DNA of 64,000 nt from AV80 sp035536995 (GTDB lineage: Bacteria > Verrucomicrobiota > Verrucomicrobiia > Chthoniobacterales > UBA10450). Positions 43,262-52,471 of the stretch are shown piece by piece. The stretch's first letter is position 1; each line of letters begins with the position of its first letter. The notes beneath the pieces were generated by a model, which was not told where the DNA came from, made no database searches, and was given only the letters and a program-made list of their open reading frames with translations. Location: contig DATLNB010000007.1 in the NCBI GenBank assembly GCA_035536995.1, positions 22,702 to 86,701 of the forward strand. The letters run 5' to 3'. The translations under genes and the position numbers were made by a program.

Positions 43262-44230
43262 TCATTCGGCTAAAATCTGGCGCGCCTTTGCGGCGATCGA
43301 TTTCGCGTTCGGGCGATGCTCGCTCCAGATGTTGGGATGATAGGGAATCGGCGTGTCCTTCGCGTTGACTCGTCCGGGCGCGGCATCGAGCAAATGAAAC
43401 CCTTCTGTAGTCACGCGCGCGATCACCTCTGCCGTCACGCCACCCCAGGGGAATGCTTCGCCGACGCAGAGCAGCCGGCCGGTGCGCGCAACAGAGGCGA
43501 GCACGGTTTTCGTATCCAACGGTTTAACCGTTCGGAGATCGACCACTTCGATCTCGTAACCTTCAGCGCTCAGTTCCTTTGCGACCGCAAGAGCTTCGTG
43601 GAGCATCGCGCTGTAACTCACGATCGTGAGGTCCCGGCCCGGGCGAACGATTCGCGCCTGGCCGATGGGCATCCTGTCTTTCGGCAACGCGTCTGCCTTG
43701 AGGTGATAATAAAGATACTTGTGCTCGCAATAGACAACCGGGTCGTCGATGCGGACCGCGTCGATTAACATCGTGTAGGCGTCCTCGACCGTGGCCGGCG
43801 TCATCACGATCACACCCGGATAATGGGAGTAGAGCCCCTCCATGCTTTGGCTATGGAACGGTCCGCTTCCTTTGGTTCCGCCGGAGGGCAATCGCACCGT
43901 GATCGGGACGGGGACGTTGGTCCGGTAATAGTGGGTCCCGGCGTTATTCAGGATTTGGTTGAGCGCGATGCTCGAAAAATCCGCGAACTGCATTTCCACG
44001 ATCGGCCGCAATCCTTCGATGGCAGCGCCGATGGCGGTGCCGACCATGGCGTCCTCACTGATCGGGGTGTTCAGTACGCGACCAGGAAATCTTTCCGCCA
44101 ACCCTTTCGTCGCCTTGAAAGCGCCACCGAACTTGCCGGCGATGTCCTGGCCATAGAGGAACACGCGCTCATCGTTCTCGAGAAGATGAGCCTGCGCCTC
44201 CCGAATGGCTTCGAGGTAGGTAACGCTCAT
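43262..44230 (-). CDS. pdhB: Pyruvate dehydrogenase E1 component, beta subunit
   Basis: The 322-residue product is a 2-oxoacid dehydrogenase beta subunit. Features are TYLEAIREAQAHLLENDERVFLYG, NTPISEDAMVGTAIGAAIEGLRPIVEMQFADF, RLPSGGTKGSGPFHSQSMEG and YYHLKADALP. The C-terminal transketolase-like domain ends VEVVDLRTVKPLDTKT and CVGEAFPWGGVTAEV. It forms the alpha2beta2 E1 that decarboxylates the 2-oxoacid with TPP. It lies 103 bases after pdhA with a palindromic repeat in between, and 83 bases before pdhC. Confidence 0.93.
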   Translation of the reverse strand: MSVTYLEAIREAQAHLLENDERVFLYGQDIAGKFGGAFKATKGLAERFPGRVLNTPISEDAMVGTAIGAAIEGLRPIVEMQFADFSSIALNQILNNAGTHYYRTNVPVPITVRLPSGGTKGSGPFHSQSMEGLYSHYPGVIVMTPATVEDAYTMLIDAVRIDDPVVYCEHKYLYYHLKADALPKDRMPIGQARIVRPGRDLTIVSYSAMLHEALAVAKELSAEGYEIEVVDLRTVKPLDTKTVLASVARTGRLLCVGEAFPWGGVTAEVIARVTTEGFHLLDAAPGRVNAKDTPIPYHPNIWSEHRPNAKSIAAKARQILAE

Positions 44231-44245
44231 CGCGGGGCGATTCGC

Positions 44246-44339
44246 GAATGACGAACGACGAATGACGAATGACGAAAGTTGATCGTCCGCTGTCGCATTG
44301 GCATTTGGTGGTTCGTCATTGTTTCGATATTCGTCATTC
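44246..44339. repeat. GAATGACGAA inverted tandem repeat inside the pdh operon
   Basis: Left arm: three GAATGACGAA-type units (44246-44276). Right arm: TTCGTCATTGTTTCGATA then TTCGTCATTC (44330-44339). Together they can fold back. The right arm overlaps the last codons of pdhA, and its TCA supplies the pdhA stop codon on the minus strand. Confidence 0.7.
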
Positions 44340-45413
44340 CCAGCGGTCTGCTAATTCACGAACGGAGAGCGCGCACCAATCTTCGTCGCTCGCCTGAGGC
44401 GGGTCTTCCTGTTGCGCGGTCGCAACAGCTTCATCCACTTCAGCGGCGATCTCGCTTCGCATTTTCTGCAGGGCGTCGCGATCGAGCAACCCATCTTCGA
44501 GAATGCGTTTCTCGGCGCGCTGCAAGGCATCCTGCGCGAAGGCCTCGCCTTTGATATCCGGGCTGACGTAACTGGCGTCATCGTGTTCGCCATGACCGGC
44601 AAGTCGTAACGTCTCCGCGACGACCAGCTGGGGCGGCCGGCCGGCCCGGGCCCGTTTCACGGCGGTCTCGATCACGTCGAGGCACGCGGCAAGGTCGGTT
44701 CCGTCAACCGAGTGGCCTTCGTAGCCATAACCTTTCGCGCGATCGACCAGATCGGCGCAGGCAAAAGTGCGATCGTTGGGAGTGGAGTAGGAGTAATGAT
44801 TATTCGTCGCGACAACGACCAGCGGCACGCGTTCCACCGCGGCGATGTTCATTCCCTCGTGAGTGGCGCCGGTTTGCATCCCGCCGTCTCCAATCGTCGT
44901 CAGTCCCACGAACCCCTTTTCGCCTTTCATTCGCTTGGCGAGCAGCTTGCCTGTGATCACCGAAACCATCGCCCCAAGATGGCTGATCATGGCCAGTTGG
45001 TTATCGAGCGGACGACCGCGATGAATGTTGCCGTCGCGGCCGCGCATCGGGCCTTTCACCGAACCGAGATAAGTGCGGGCCACGTCGATCAGCGGTTCGC
45101 CGAAGGCCGACCGCCCCGCCTGGTCGCGAATCAGAGGCGCAAAAACGTCGCCTTTGCTCTTGTCCAAAAACATTCCGCACGCCGCGCTCACCGCTTCTTG
45201 TCCGCGGCCAAGATAGACGCCGCCCGTGATCATCCCGCCGCGATAGAGACTCGCCAGTTTTTCCTCGAAGACGCGCGTCAGCAGCATCCAGCGAAACGCT
45301 TCGAGATAACGGTCGTGCGGCGCCTTTTTCGAAGTGTCCGTGCCGCGTTCCGCCGTTTCAAGCATCTGAGATTTTGGCAGCAACCCCATTGGGCGGCAAA
45401 GGGATTCTTTCAA
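44334..45413 (-). CDS. pdhA: Pyruvate dehydrogenase E1 component, alpha subunit
   Basis: The 359-residue TPP-binding subunit has RVFEEKLASLYRGGMITGGVYLGRGQEA near the N-terminus. The TPP motif runs GDGGMQTGATHEGMNIAA to VVATNNHYSYSTP. The phosphorylation-loop region GHGEHDDASYVS follows. Its final codons (..LADRWE, stop) run into a palindromic repeat that supplies the TGA. The first about 30 residues are not conserved, so an internal ATG (MLETAERG) is possible. It is the first gene of the operon and divergent from the 109-residue gene at 45503. Confidence 0.92.
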   Translation of the reverse strand: MKESLCRPMGLLPKSQMLETAERGTDTSKKAPHDRYLEAFRWMLLTRVFEEKLASLYRGGMITGGVYLGRGQEAVSAACGMFLDKSKGDVFAPLIRDQAGRSAFGEPLIDVARTYLGSVKGPMRGRDGNIHRGRPLDNQLAMISHLGAMVSVITGKLLAKRMKGEKGFVGLTTIGDGGMQTGATHEGMNIAAVERVPLVVVATNNHYSYSTPNDRTFACADLVDRAKGYGYEGHSVDGTDLAACLDVIETAVKRARAGRPPQLVVAETLRLAGHGEHDDASYVSPDIKGEAFAQDALQRAEKRILEDGLLDRDALQKMRSEIAAEVDEAVATAQQEDPPQASDEDWCALSVRELADRWE

Positions 45414-45502
45414 ACACGGTCGGAGATTTTTCGGAACTTCTGCGCGGCGGTTCCGTAGTTATTGCTGTGATTGCAAATCTTTAAGTCAGCGAGGCCCCCA
45501 TT

Positions 45503-45832
45503 ATGGCAAAAAAGAAGTCAACGCCTCCGAAAAAACCGAGAGCGCCGCAAAGTTCCAAACGTCTGGTACGCGGCGCGCCATCTCAGAAATGGAATCCAAC
45601 TACCGAACCTGCGCGGTCCGTGAAACGCGTGCTGATTAAAATCGGGGCCCGCGCGGAAGTGTTACCGGGCAGGACGATCGGCGAGCTGGGATTGAGTCGT
45701 TACGAAGTGCAAGTCGCGATGAACACCGAGTTCTTCGCGGGAACAAATAAGCGCCTTTCGACCGAACAATGCGCAGAGGACGTCATGGTTCTGACGCTGG
45801 TAGGAACGATTGCGGATCTGCACGAGGCCTGA
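45503..45832 (+). CDS. Small hypothetical protein with basic N-terminus
   Basis: The 109-residue protein has a Lys/Pro/Ser-rich first 40 residues (MAKKKSTPPKKPRAPQSSKR). A short globular part follows (VLIKIGARAEVLPGRTIGELGLSRYEVQVAM, NTEFFAGTNKRLSTEQCAEDVMVLTLVGTIADLH, given here in pieces). No family was recognised. A GAGG ribosome site lies nine bases before the ATG. Codon use and GC match the neighbours. It ends five bases before the exported-protein gene, so they may be cotranscribed. Confidence 0.65.
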   Translation: MAKKKSTPPKKPRAPQSSKRLVRGAPSQKWNPTTEPARSVKRVLIKIGARAEVLPGRTIGELGLSRYEVQVAMNTEFFAGTNKRLSTEQCAEDVMVLTLVGTIADLHEA

Positions 45833-45836
45833 GTTT

Positions 45837-47072
45837 ATGAGACACTCCGCTAACTCTTGGTCGAGCTGGACCCGCCGTATCGCTTTATTGCTATTGGTTT
45901 GGGTATCGGCCGGTTCGCCGATTCGCACGACGGCTGCTCCCACGCCGGGAGCGCTTTCGCGTCAGGAGGCTACGACGTATCTCGCGGTGCAGGCGAAGAT
46001 GTCGGGAAACGCAACTATTAGCATTGCGGACTTGGATCGTCGCTTTGGTTACACCGGCAAAACCGTCTACACCACTAGCGAGATCGAGGCGTACCTGAAA
46101 TCGAAAGCCCAGCAACCGCAACTCGCTTCGCAGGGAGACCAGCTAAAAGAGAGCGGATATCAGGGATCCAAATCATTCCCATGGGTGCGCCTTCGCCGAT
46201 CGTATCAGGACGTACTGACGGCCGAGGATCCCAGTCTGAGCGCAGGCGGCGTGGATGGATTCGACGATCTTGAAAGCGCCCTCTTCTCCTTTTCGAGAGA
46301 TTTGCGCAAGGACACTGAAAGCTGGACCGCGAAAGCCGCGCTTCTGGCGCCGTTCTCGTTTTACACCGGCTATGCTCCGCTCAAAGGAGAACCACTACGC
46401 CCCGTTCGATGGGGCTTTGTGCCGAGTATTTCCCTGGATCGGTTGACAACCAGCGGTGATCCAGATGACCAGACCGAACAATTTACACACCGGATCGGCG
46501 CCTTTACGAAGATGCAGTCCGGCCACAACTGCTTGCTCGCTCTCACTGGTCGAGTTTTCGCGACGTATCTCGAGGATCACTTCAAGGATCAATCCGTATG
46601 GGCAGGGGAGTTCGAACTTGAACCAGTCTCCGTATTCGCGCCTTGGGCGAAAATCGGAACCCGAACCATTTTAGTCCCAAAAGAAAATCCGGACGATGAA
46701 CACGACACCGCTTGGATCGCTTACCAGTTTCGGGCGATTCTTCACGGCGAATGGGGTTCGTTGAACCGGGAGGGACCGGCCTTCGAGGGAACTGAATACG
46801 ATTTTTTTCGGATCGGGACGGTCTTGCAACTCGATCTCAAGCCGCTCATTGCGAAGAACCTTAGCATCAGCCTGAAATATCACCGGCTACCTGCGATCCA
46901 TGGGGAGAATACAAACGACTCGCTCTTCACCGTTGATGCCGAGTGGGCTATTTACACGAGCGAGGCAAAGCTTCAAAAACTCTCGTTGAAAGCCAGTTAC
47001 GTAAACGGCGGCCTCGAATTAACCAAAGAGAAGGCCAGAACCTTCATGATCGGATTGGGCGCCGCCTTTTGA
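45837..47072 (+). CDS. Exported protein, probable outer-membrane beta-barrel
   Basis: The 411-residue protein begins MRHSANSWSSWTRRIALLLLVWVSAGS, a signal peptide with cleavage near TTAAP. The mature part has alternating aromatic/polar strands (FSFYTGYAPLKGEPLRPVRWGFVPSISLDRL, read as separate strands), ends with alternating residues and a terminal Phe (TFMIGLGAAF), a usual feature of outer-membrane barrels. I cannot name a family. The ATG at 45837 is chosen because it starts the signal peptide; longer reading is unlikely. Confidence 0.68.
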   Translation: MRHSANSWSSWTRRIALLLLVWVSAGSPIRTTAAPTPGALSRQEATTYLAVQAKMSGNATISIADLDRRFGYTGKTVYTTSEIEAYLKSKAQQPQLASQGDQLKESGYQGSKSFPWVRLRRSYQDVLTAEDPSLSAGGVDGFDDLESALFSFSRDLRKDTESWTAKAALLAPFSFYTGYAPLKGEPLRPVRWGFVPSISLDRLTTSGDPDDQTEQFTHRIGAFTKMQSGHNCLLALTGRVFATYLEDHFKDQSVWAGEFELEPVSVFAPWAKIGTRTILVPKENPDDEHDTAWIAYQFRAILHGEWGSLNREGPAFEGTEYDFFRIGTVLQLDLKPLIAKNLSISLKYHRLPAIHGENTNDSLFTVDAEWAIYTSEAKLQKLSLKASYVNGGLELTKEKARTFMIGLGAAF

Positions 47073-47141
47073 CGGTCCGCAGACGCTCGATGCCATTCGA
47101 GCCGAGCCGAAATATAAGCTCAGTCCGGACTTATCCGGTAC

Positions 47142-50100
47142 TTACCCCCGCGCCGTGCGGCGTTCTTCTTCGGCTTCGCCGGCCATGGCGAATTGGCCTT
47201 GGCGCGCGGTCTCCTGGGCGGAAGACCCGTTGCCGTTTGAGGAAGTTCGGATGAGCTGACCGTCGCTGCCGCGATCCGCGGTGAGTTTCATCCCGACGAG
47301 TTTGCTGACGCCGCGTTCTTCCATCGTCACGCCGTAAAGGATGTCAGCCTTCGCTATGGTGCGCTTGTTATGGGTGATGATGATGAACTGGCTTTGCGAA
47401 ACGAAGCGATCGAGCACTTTGATGAAGCGATTGATGTTGCTCTCGTCCAGAGGCGCATCCATTTCGTCGAGAATGCAGAACGGGCTCGGGCGCACCATGT
47501 AAATGGCGAAGAGCAGCGCAACGGCCGTCATCGTTCGTTCACCGCCGGAAAGAAGGGAGACGCTTTGCAGCTGTTTCCCGGGCGGTTTCGCGATGATGTC
47601 GATGCCGCAATTTAGGGGATCGTTTTCATCGACCAATGAAAGGTCGGCGCGGCCGCCGCCAAACATCTCGGAAAACATTTCGCCAAAATTGATCCGAACC
47701 TGCGCGAAGGTGTCAGCGAAAAGTTTCTGGGTGGTGCTGTTGATCCGGGCAATAACATCGAGCACTTCACGTCGGGCGGCGGTGAGATCGTTGTTCTGGG
47801 TTTCAAGGAAGCGATAACGCTCCTCGAGCTCGTCGTATTCGTGAACGGCCTCGAGGTTGACCGGTCCCATGTTATCGAGCTGGCGGGTGAGCTCCGCGAT
47901 GAGCGGCTCGAGCTCGTCAGGGTGGATCGGCCGCTCCGCGGGCGATGATTGTGGGGACAATGCTTCGACAGCGTCGCCCTCATCAAGCGGTGGAGCGCTC
48001 GATCCACCTTCGCCGACCAAGGCTTCCGGCTTGGCGCGCTTTTTCGCAATGACGCTGAGGGTCTTTTGGAAAGCGAAATTGTCCGGCGCGAATTCGCGCA
48101 GGTCGATTTGGTAACGCCGGGTGACGTGCTCGACGAGGTTCTCGAGACGTAGCTGGAGCTGGGTCTGGCGCACTTCTTCCTTGCCGCGGTCGTCCCGCAG
48201 GTCGTTGAGCGAATCGCGCAGGGCCCGCAAGTGGCCTTCCTGCTCGCTCACCACGGCGTGCCGTTCGCTTCGCTCTTCCGCGAGGGCCGTCGCGTTTTTT
48301 TCGGCGACCGCGAGTTCAGATTGGTGCGTAGCGATTTGCGCCTCAGCGTCCCTGGATTCGTGCCCCTGCCGCGCGAGGCGGTCCTGATACATCGAAATGT
48401 CGGCCCGCCGCGCCGCGACCAGGTCGGCCAGCTCGGCTTCCCGCGCAGCCATCGGTTCGCGATGATGCACCAGGCTTTCGTGCCGTTGCCGTTCGGTCGC
48501 TACGGCAAGCCGCAACTCGCTCAGCTTTTCGGATGCTTCCTCTTCGCGAACCCGCGCCGCCTCCCGCAGTTCCTCCGCCGCAGACTGTGACGCTCGCGCC
48601 TCTTGAATCTTTTCGCGATCGGCAGCGAGCTCGCGTTCCAGCCCGGCCACGCGGTCATCGGCATTGCGCACCTGTTGTTCGAGGGTGTTTTTCTCTGTCT
48701 CGAGCTGGGCCAGCTTTCGTTCTTCGTCGCCCACCGCGCGCTCCGCCGACACAATCTCAAGTCCGCTCTGTGAGCTTTTTTCGTGCGCTGTCTCGTGATT
48801 GCGGCGCGCGTCTTCAACCGCCGCCATCGAGGATTCGACCGCGCTTCTGGCCTCAGCGAAGGCGGATTCGGCGCTCTCTTTTTCGGCGGCGAGAGCGACG
48901 CAGTTCTGCTCCAGGCCGGCGATAATCGCTTTGCGGCCCAACATTGAATCCGTCGCTGTGTTCGACGTGCCGCCAAAGACGATCCCGTAGCTCGAAATGA
49001 ATTCGCCTGCGAGGGTGGCAAACGAAAGCCCAGGCGCAGTGCTCTTCAGTTCGAAAGCGCCGCGAAGATCGGAGACGATGGCTACGTTATCGAGGAGGGC
49101 GCGCACGAGCGGCTTCAGATCGTCGGGGGCGTCGATCTTGTCGATCGCCCAGGCGATTGCGCCATCGGGCAGCGCAGTAGGCGAATCGTTCCTCGCCGCC
49201 GGGAACAGCTGCGGGATGGCCAGCGCGGTCTGCCCGGACTTGCTTTCGGTCAGCCGGTTGAAAATGTCCGCGGCGAGGCCCGCATCATTCAATACAACGG
49301 CGTGAATGTTGAGGCCGAAGGCGGCCTCCATCGCGGCGACGAATTGCGGCTCGACGTTTAACCGCGCCACCAGCGCGCCGGCGAGGGCGGGGCGAATCCG
49401 CTCCGGGTCGTCCAGCCCTTTGAGCAGCGCCTGCGATCCCTTCTCGAGACCGTGCCCTTCCTCAGTCATTTGCCTGAGCACTTCCAGCCGCGCTTCCCGC
49501 TCCGCGATCGCTTTATCGATTCGCGCGATTTCTTTCTCGGCGTTCGAAACCGCAGCTTGATTCTGCTGAAGCCGCTCTTCCGCCTCACGCAGGGTTTCGC
49601 GTTTCGCTTCCGCGGTCTGCTTTTCGGTTTGCTGTGCGCTGCGGGCGCTTTCCAGGTTCGCTCGAGCTGCGGTAAGCGCGGCTGTCCCGCTTGAAACAAC
49701 GGCGCTCAATTCCGAAATCCGCGCGGTAGTCGCGTCCCGGCGCGCCGTGATGCCGGCTAAATCGCTTTGCACGCTCGCGAGGTGGCCTTCGAGCTTCGAG
49801 ACGGAGGACTGGAGCGTCTGCAACTCCTCGTCCTTCTCGCCGCGCTCGATCCGGGCGCTCTGCAAGACAGCGATCAGCTGTTCGACCTCGATCTCTTTCG
49901 ACGCCAGCAGCTGGTTGGTTCGGGCGATGAGCGCATCGGCCTCTTCGAGTTGGGTTGCCTGTTCGCTCCGCTTCGTTTCAGCCGCCGCGATATCCCCGGA
50001 GTAGCGTTCGATCAACTCGCCGATTTCCTGGGCGCGCTGGCGGTTGAACTCGATCCGACTTTTTAGCCCGGCCAACTCACCCTGGAGACGCTGAACTTCC

Positions 50101-50963
50101 GCGCGCGCATCGCCGATCTGCGCGTCCATTTCATCGAGGCGACGTCGTTTCGCGGCCAGCTCGTTTTCGCCCGCTTCAATTTTTGCGTGGGCTTCATGCT
50201 CCGCCTCCTGCAACCGCTGAATCTCAGCCCGCGCTCCCGCTGCTTCCGCTTCCAGGCTATCCAGAAGCCGGCGCGAATGGTGCGTGTCAAGAACCTGCAA
50301 ATCGGCGTGCAAGGCCTGGTACCGGCGCGCCTTCCCAGCCTGCCGTTGCAACGACCCGATCTGGCGCTTCACTTCCTTGATGATGTCGCCGATCCGCAAC
50401 AGATTCGCTTCCGTTGCCTCGAGCTTTCGCAGCGCTTCCTTTTTCTGCGTTTTGTATTTGGTGATCCCGGCGGCTTCTTCGAACACAGCGCGCCGATCTT
50501 CCGGCCGCGAGCTCAGGATCAGATCGATCTTGCCCTGTTCCATGATGGAGTAGGCGCTGCGCCCGACACCCGTGTCCGCAAAGAGCGCCTGGATATCGCG
50601 CAATCGGCAGAGCGTTTTGTTCAGGAAATATTCGGAGTTCCCATCGCGATAGACCCGGCGACTGACCCGGACGTCGTGCCAGTCTACGCCCAGCTCGGCG
50701 CCGCAATTGGTGAACGTCAGGGAGACCTCGGCGAATCCGACCGGCTTCCGGCTGTCGGTCCCATTGAAAATGACGTCGGCCATCTCGCCGCCGCGAAGGG
50801 CCTTGGCCGATTGCTCACCCAGGACCCAGCGAACCGCATCGAGGACATTCGATTTACCGCACCCATTGGGGCCGACGATCGCGGTCACACCTTCGTGAAA
50901 TTCAAAGACCGTTTTGTCGGCAAACGATTTAAAGCCGATCAGCTCAAGAGAATGAAGGTGCAT
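47142..50963 (-). CDS. smc: Chromosome segregation protein SMC
   Basis: The 1273-residue condensin ATPase organises and segregates chromosomes with ScpA/ScpB. Walker A is IVGPNGCGKSNVLDAVRWVLG at residues about 30-50 (shown as GPNGCGKSN). Two long coiled coils flank a hinge near residues 515-680 (PALAGALVARLNVEPQF, AFGLNIHAVVLND). The C-terminal signature is LLSGGERTMTAVALLFAIY and Walker B is CILDEMDAPLD. I use the ATG at 50963 (MHLHSLELIGFKSF). The C-terminal about 80 residues are a polar tail. Length is slightly above average for bacterial SMC. Confidence 0.97.
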   Translation of the reverse strand: MHLHSLELIGFKSFADKTVFEFHEGVTAIVGPNGCGKSNVLDAVRWVLGEQSAKALRGGEMADVIFNGTDSRKPVGFAEVSLTFTNCGAELGVDWHDVRVSRRVYRDGNSEYFLNKTLCRLRDIQALFADTGVGRSAYSIMEQGKIDLILSSRPEDRRAVFEEAAGITKYKTQKKEALRKLEATEANLLRIGDIIKEVKRQIGSLQRQAGKARRYQALHADLQVLDTHHSRRLLDSLEAEAAGARAEIQRLQEAEHEAHAKIEAGENELAAKRRRLDEMDAQIGDARAEVQRLQGELAGLKSRIEFNRQRAQEIGELIERYSGDIAAAETKRSEQATQLEEADALIARTNQLLASKEIEVEQLIAVLQSARIERGEKDEELQTLQSSVSKLEGHLASVQSDLAGITARRDATTARISELSAVVSSGTAALTAARANLESARSAQQTEKQTAEAKRETLREAEERLQQNQAAVSNAEKEIARIDKAIAEREARLEVLRQMTEEGHGLEKGSQALLKGLDDPERIRPALAGALVARLNVEPQFVAAMEAAFGLNIHAVVLNDAGLAADIFNRLTESKSGQTALAIPQLFPAARNDSPTALPDGAIAWAIDKIDAPDDLKPLVRALLDNVAIVSDLRGAFELKSTAPGLSFATLAGEFISSYGIVFGGTSNTATDSMLGRKAIIAGLEQNCVALAAEKESAESAFAEARSAVESSMAAVEDARRNHETAHEKSSQSGLEIVSAERAVGDEERKLAQLETEKNTLEQQVRNADDRVAGLERELAADREKIQEARASQSAAEELREAARVREEEASEKLSELRLAVATERQRHESLVHHREPMAAREAELADLVAARRADISMYQDRLARQGHESRDAEAQIATHQSELAVAEKNATALAEERSERHAVVSEQEGHLRALRDSLNDLRDDRGKEEVRQTQLQLRLENLVEHVTRRYQIDLREFAPDNFAFQKTLSVIAKKRAKPEALVGEGGSSAPPLDEGDAVEALSPQSSPAERPIHPDELEPLIAELTRQLDNMGPVNLEAVHEYDELEERYRFLETQNNDLTAARREVLDVIARINSTTQKLFADTFAQVRINFGEMFSEMFGGGRADLSLVDENDPLNCGIDIIAKPPGKQLQSVSLLSGGERTMTAVALLFAIYMVRPSPFCILDEMDAPLDESNINRFIKVLDRFVSQSQFIIITHNKRTIAKADILYGVTMEERGVSKLVGMKLTADRGSDGQLIRTSSNGNGSSAQETARQGQFAMAGEAEEERRTARG

Positions 50964-51074
50964 AGGAAGGCAGCCGCCAGGCAATGTAAGCGCCAGCAAG
51001 GGGCAGCTGGCAAGCGAAATTCCACTAAATATCGGGCCGAAGAGCAAGTCCGGCCACAACATATGGTGGCGGGG

Positions 51075-52385
51075 TTACCGTTTCATCAGCCCGATCCGCA
51101 CCAAATATAGGACCGAAGCTACCCCCGCCACGATCCCTGCCACTCTGAACTCGTCCCGCGTCGCGTGCGTCAGGATCCAAATCGCCGCCGCAATCGCGAA
51201 AAACGGCACAATCCGGTCGCCCCGGAAGCGCAAAGGCGGTCCGTCCGCGCGGACATCGCGTCGAATTAATTCCCAGGCCGCGGCGCTGCAAAGCAGGTAG
51301 GCGAACAGAACCGCGACGTTCGCCATGACCGCAAGCGATTCGAAGCTCGAGCTCAGCGAGAGACCAAAGGCGACCGCGGTGTAAGCAACGATCGCAAGAT
51401 CGGGAGAGCGAAAACGCGGATGAAGATGCGAGAATGCTTTCGGGAGAATGCCGTCGCGCGCGAGCGCAAAAAGATAACGTGGCGACCCGAGGATGTCGCT
51501 CGTGACGAACCCGAAAGCTGAGATGGTGGCTCCGGCGAGGAGCAACGTGCGGCCGCCGTCCCCGAGGAAGCGGCTGGCAGCTTCGGCCAGTGGAGTGGCG
51601 GACTGGTTGCCGAGGTCGCTCGCCAGAATGCCCTGGGCGACAAGCTGGATGGCAACGTAAATAAAAGTGGTAACGACGAGCGCGCTATAGATTGCGCGAG
51701 GTACAGTCCGGCTCGGATTCTTGACCTCGCCGCTCGGGACAAGCGCGACTTCGATTCCGACAAACGCGAACATGAGAAGGAGAACAGCGCCGCCAAGAGT
51801 TTCCCCGTTTGGCCATCCCGGCCAGGCCAGGGCTGACGGTTGAATGAAAAAAACGCCGATGACGATGAAAACCAGCAGCGGGATTAGTTTCACCGCGGTG
51901 ACGACGGCCACAGTGCGGCTTCCGGCGCGAACGCCGCGGATATTAATCAGCGCCAGGACGAAATAGATCGAGCCAGTCAAAATCGTGCGCCCGACCGGAC
52001 CGTTCAGCGCTGGGATTAGCGCAGCAAGACTGGCCGCGAAGAGCGTGACGACGCCGGCTACGCTGAGTACCGCGCTCAGGAAAAGCATCGCCGCGGTGAG
52101 AAAGCCGATATACCGGCCGAACGCCACTTCGACATACGCGTAAAGACCCCCGGTGAGCGACACGCGGCTCCCGGCTAGTGCGAAACAGGTCACGAACAAC
52201 CCCATCGCCACCGCGCAAATCGCGAACGCAACCGGCGCCGCCGCGCCGAGCCGAAACGCCACCCCGGCGGGCAACGCGAAAATCCCGGCGCCGATGGTTG
52301 TGTTGATGATGTTCGCCGTCAGCCCAGGAACGCCGAGGGCGCGGATCAATCCGGCCTCGCGTTTCTCAAGATCGGCCGGCGACAT
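51075..52385 (-). CDS. APC-family amino acid permease
   Basis: The 436-residue inner-membrane transporter has about 12 spans. The first span region is NIINTTIGAGIFALPAGVA, the APC motif for substrate binding (GAGIF). FALAGSRVSLTGGLYAYVEVAFG follows and SPRYLFALARDGILPKAFS is the conserved loop after span 8. It probably imports or exchanges an amino acid or amine by proton or antiport coupling; the substrate is unknown. The ATG at 52385 (MSPADLEKRE) is preferred to a GTG 33 bases upstream. Confidence 0.88.
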   Translation of the reverse strand: MSPADLEKREAGLIRALGVPGLTANIINTTIGAGIFALPAGVAFRLGAAAPVAFAICAVAMGLFVTCFALAGSRVSLTGGLYAYVEVAFGRYIGFLTAAMLFLSAVLSVAGVVTLFAASLAALIPALNGPVGRTILTGSIYFVLALINIRGVRAGSRTVAVVTAVKLIPLLVFIVIGVFFIQPSALAWPGWPNGETLGGAVLLLMFAFVGIEVALVPSGEVKNPSRTVPRAIYSALVVTTFIYVAIQLVAQGILASDLGNQSATPLAEAASRFLGDGGRTLLLAGATISAFGFVTSDILGSPRYLFALARDGILPKAFSHLHPRFRSPDLAIVAYTAVAFGLSLSSSFESLAVMANVAVLFAYLLCSAAAWELIRRDVRADGPPLRFRGDRIVPFFAIAAAIWILTHATRDEFRVAGIVAGVASVLYLVRIGLMKR

Positions 52386-52471
52386 CGCGGAAGATTGGGC
52401 CCGGCGCTGCCCGGACACAAGCGCCGATACTCATTGCGCAAACCCCGCGGACGTGAGTTAGAGTCCGTCTC

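Noticed and set aside
44231..44333. CRISPR-like direct repeats in the pdh operon
   Set aside because: Units are about ten bases, have no spacers of constant length and continue as inverted copies.
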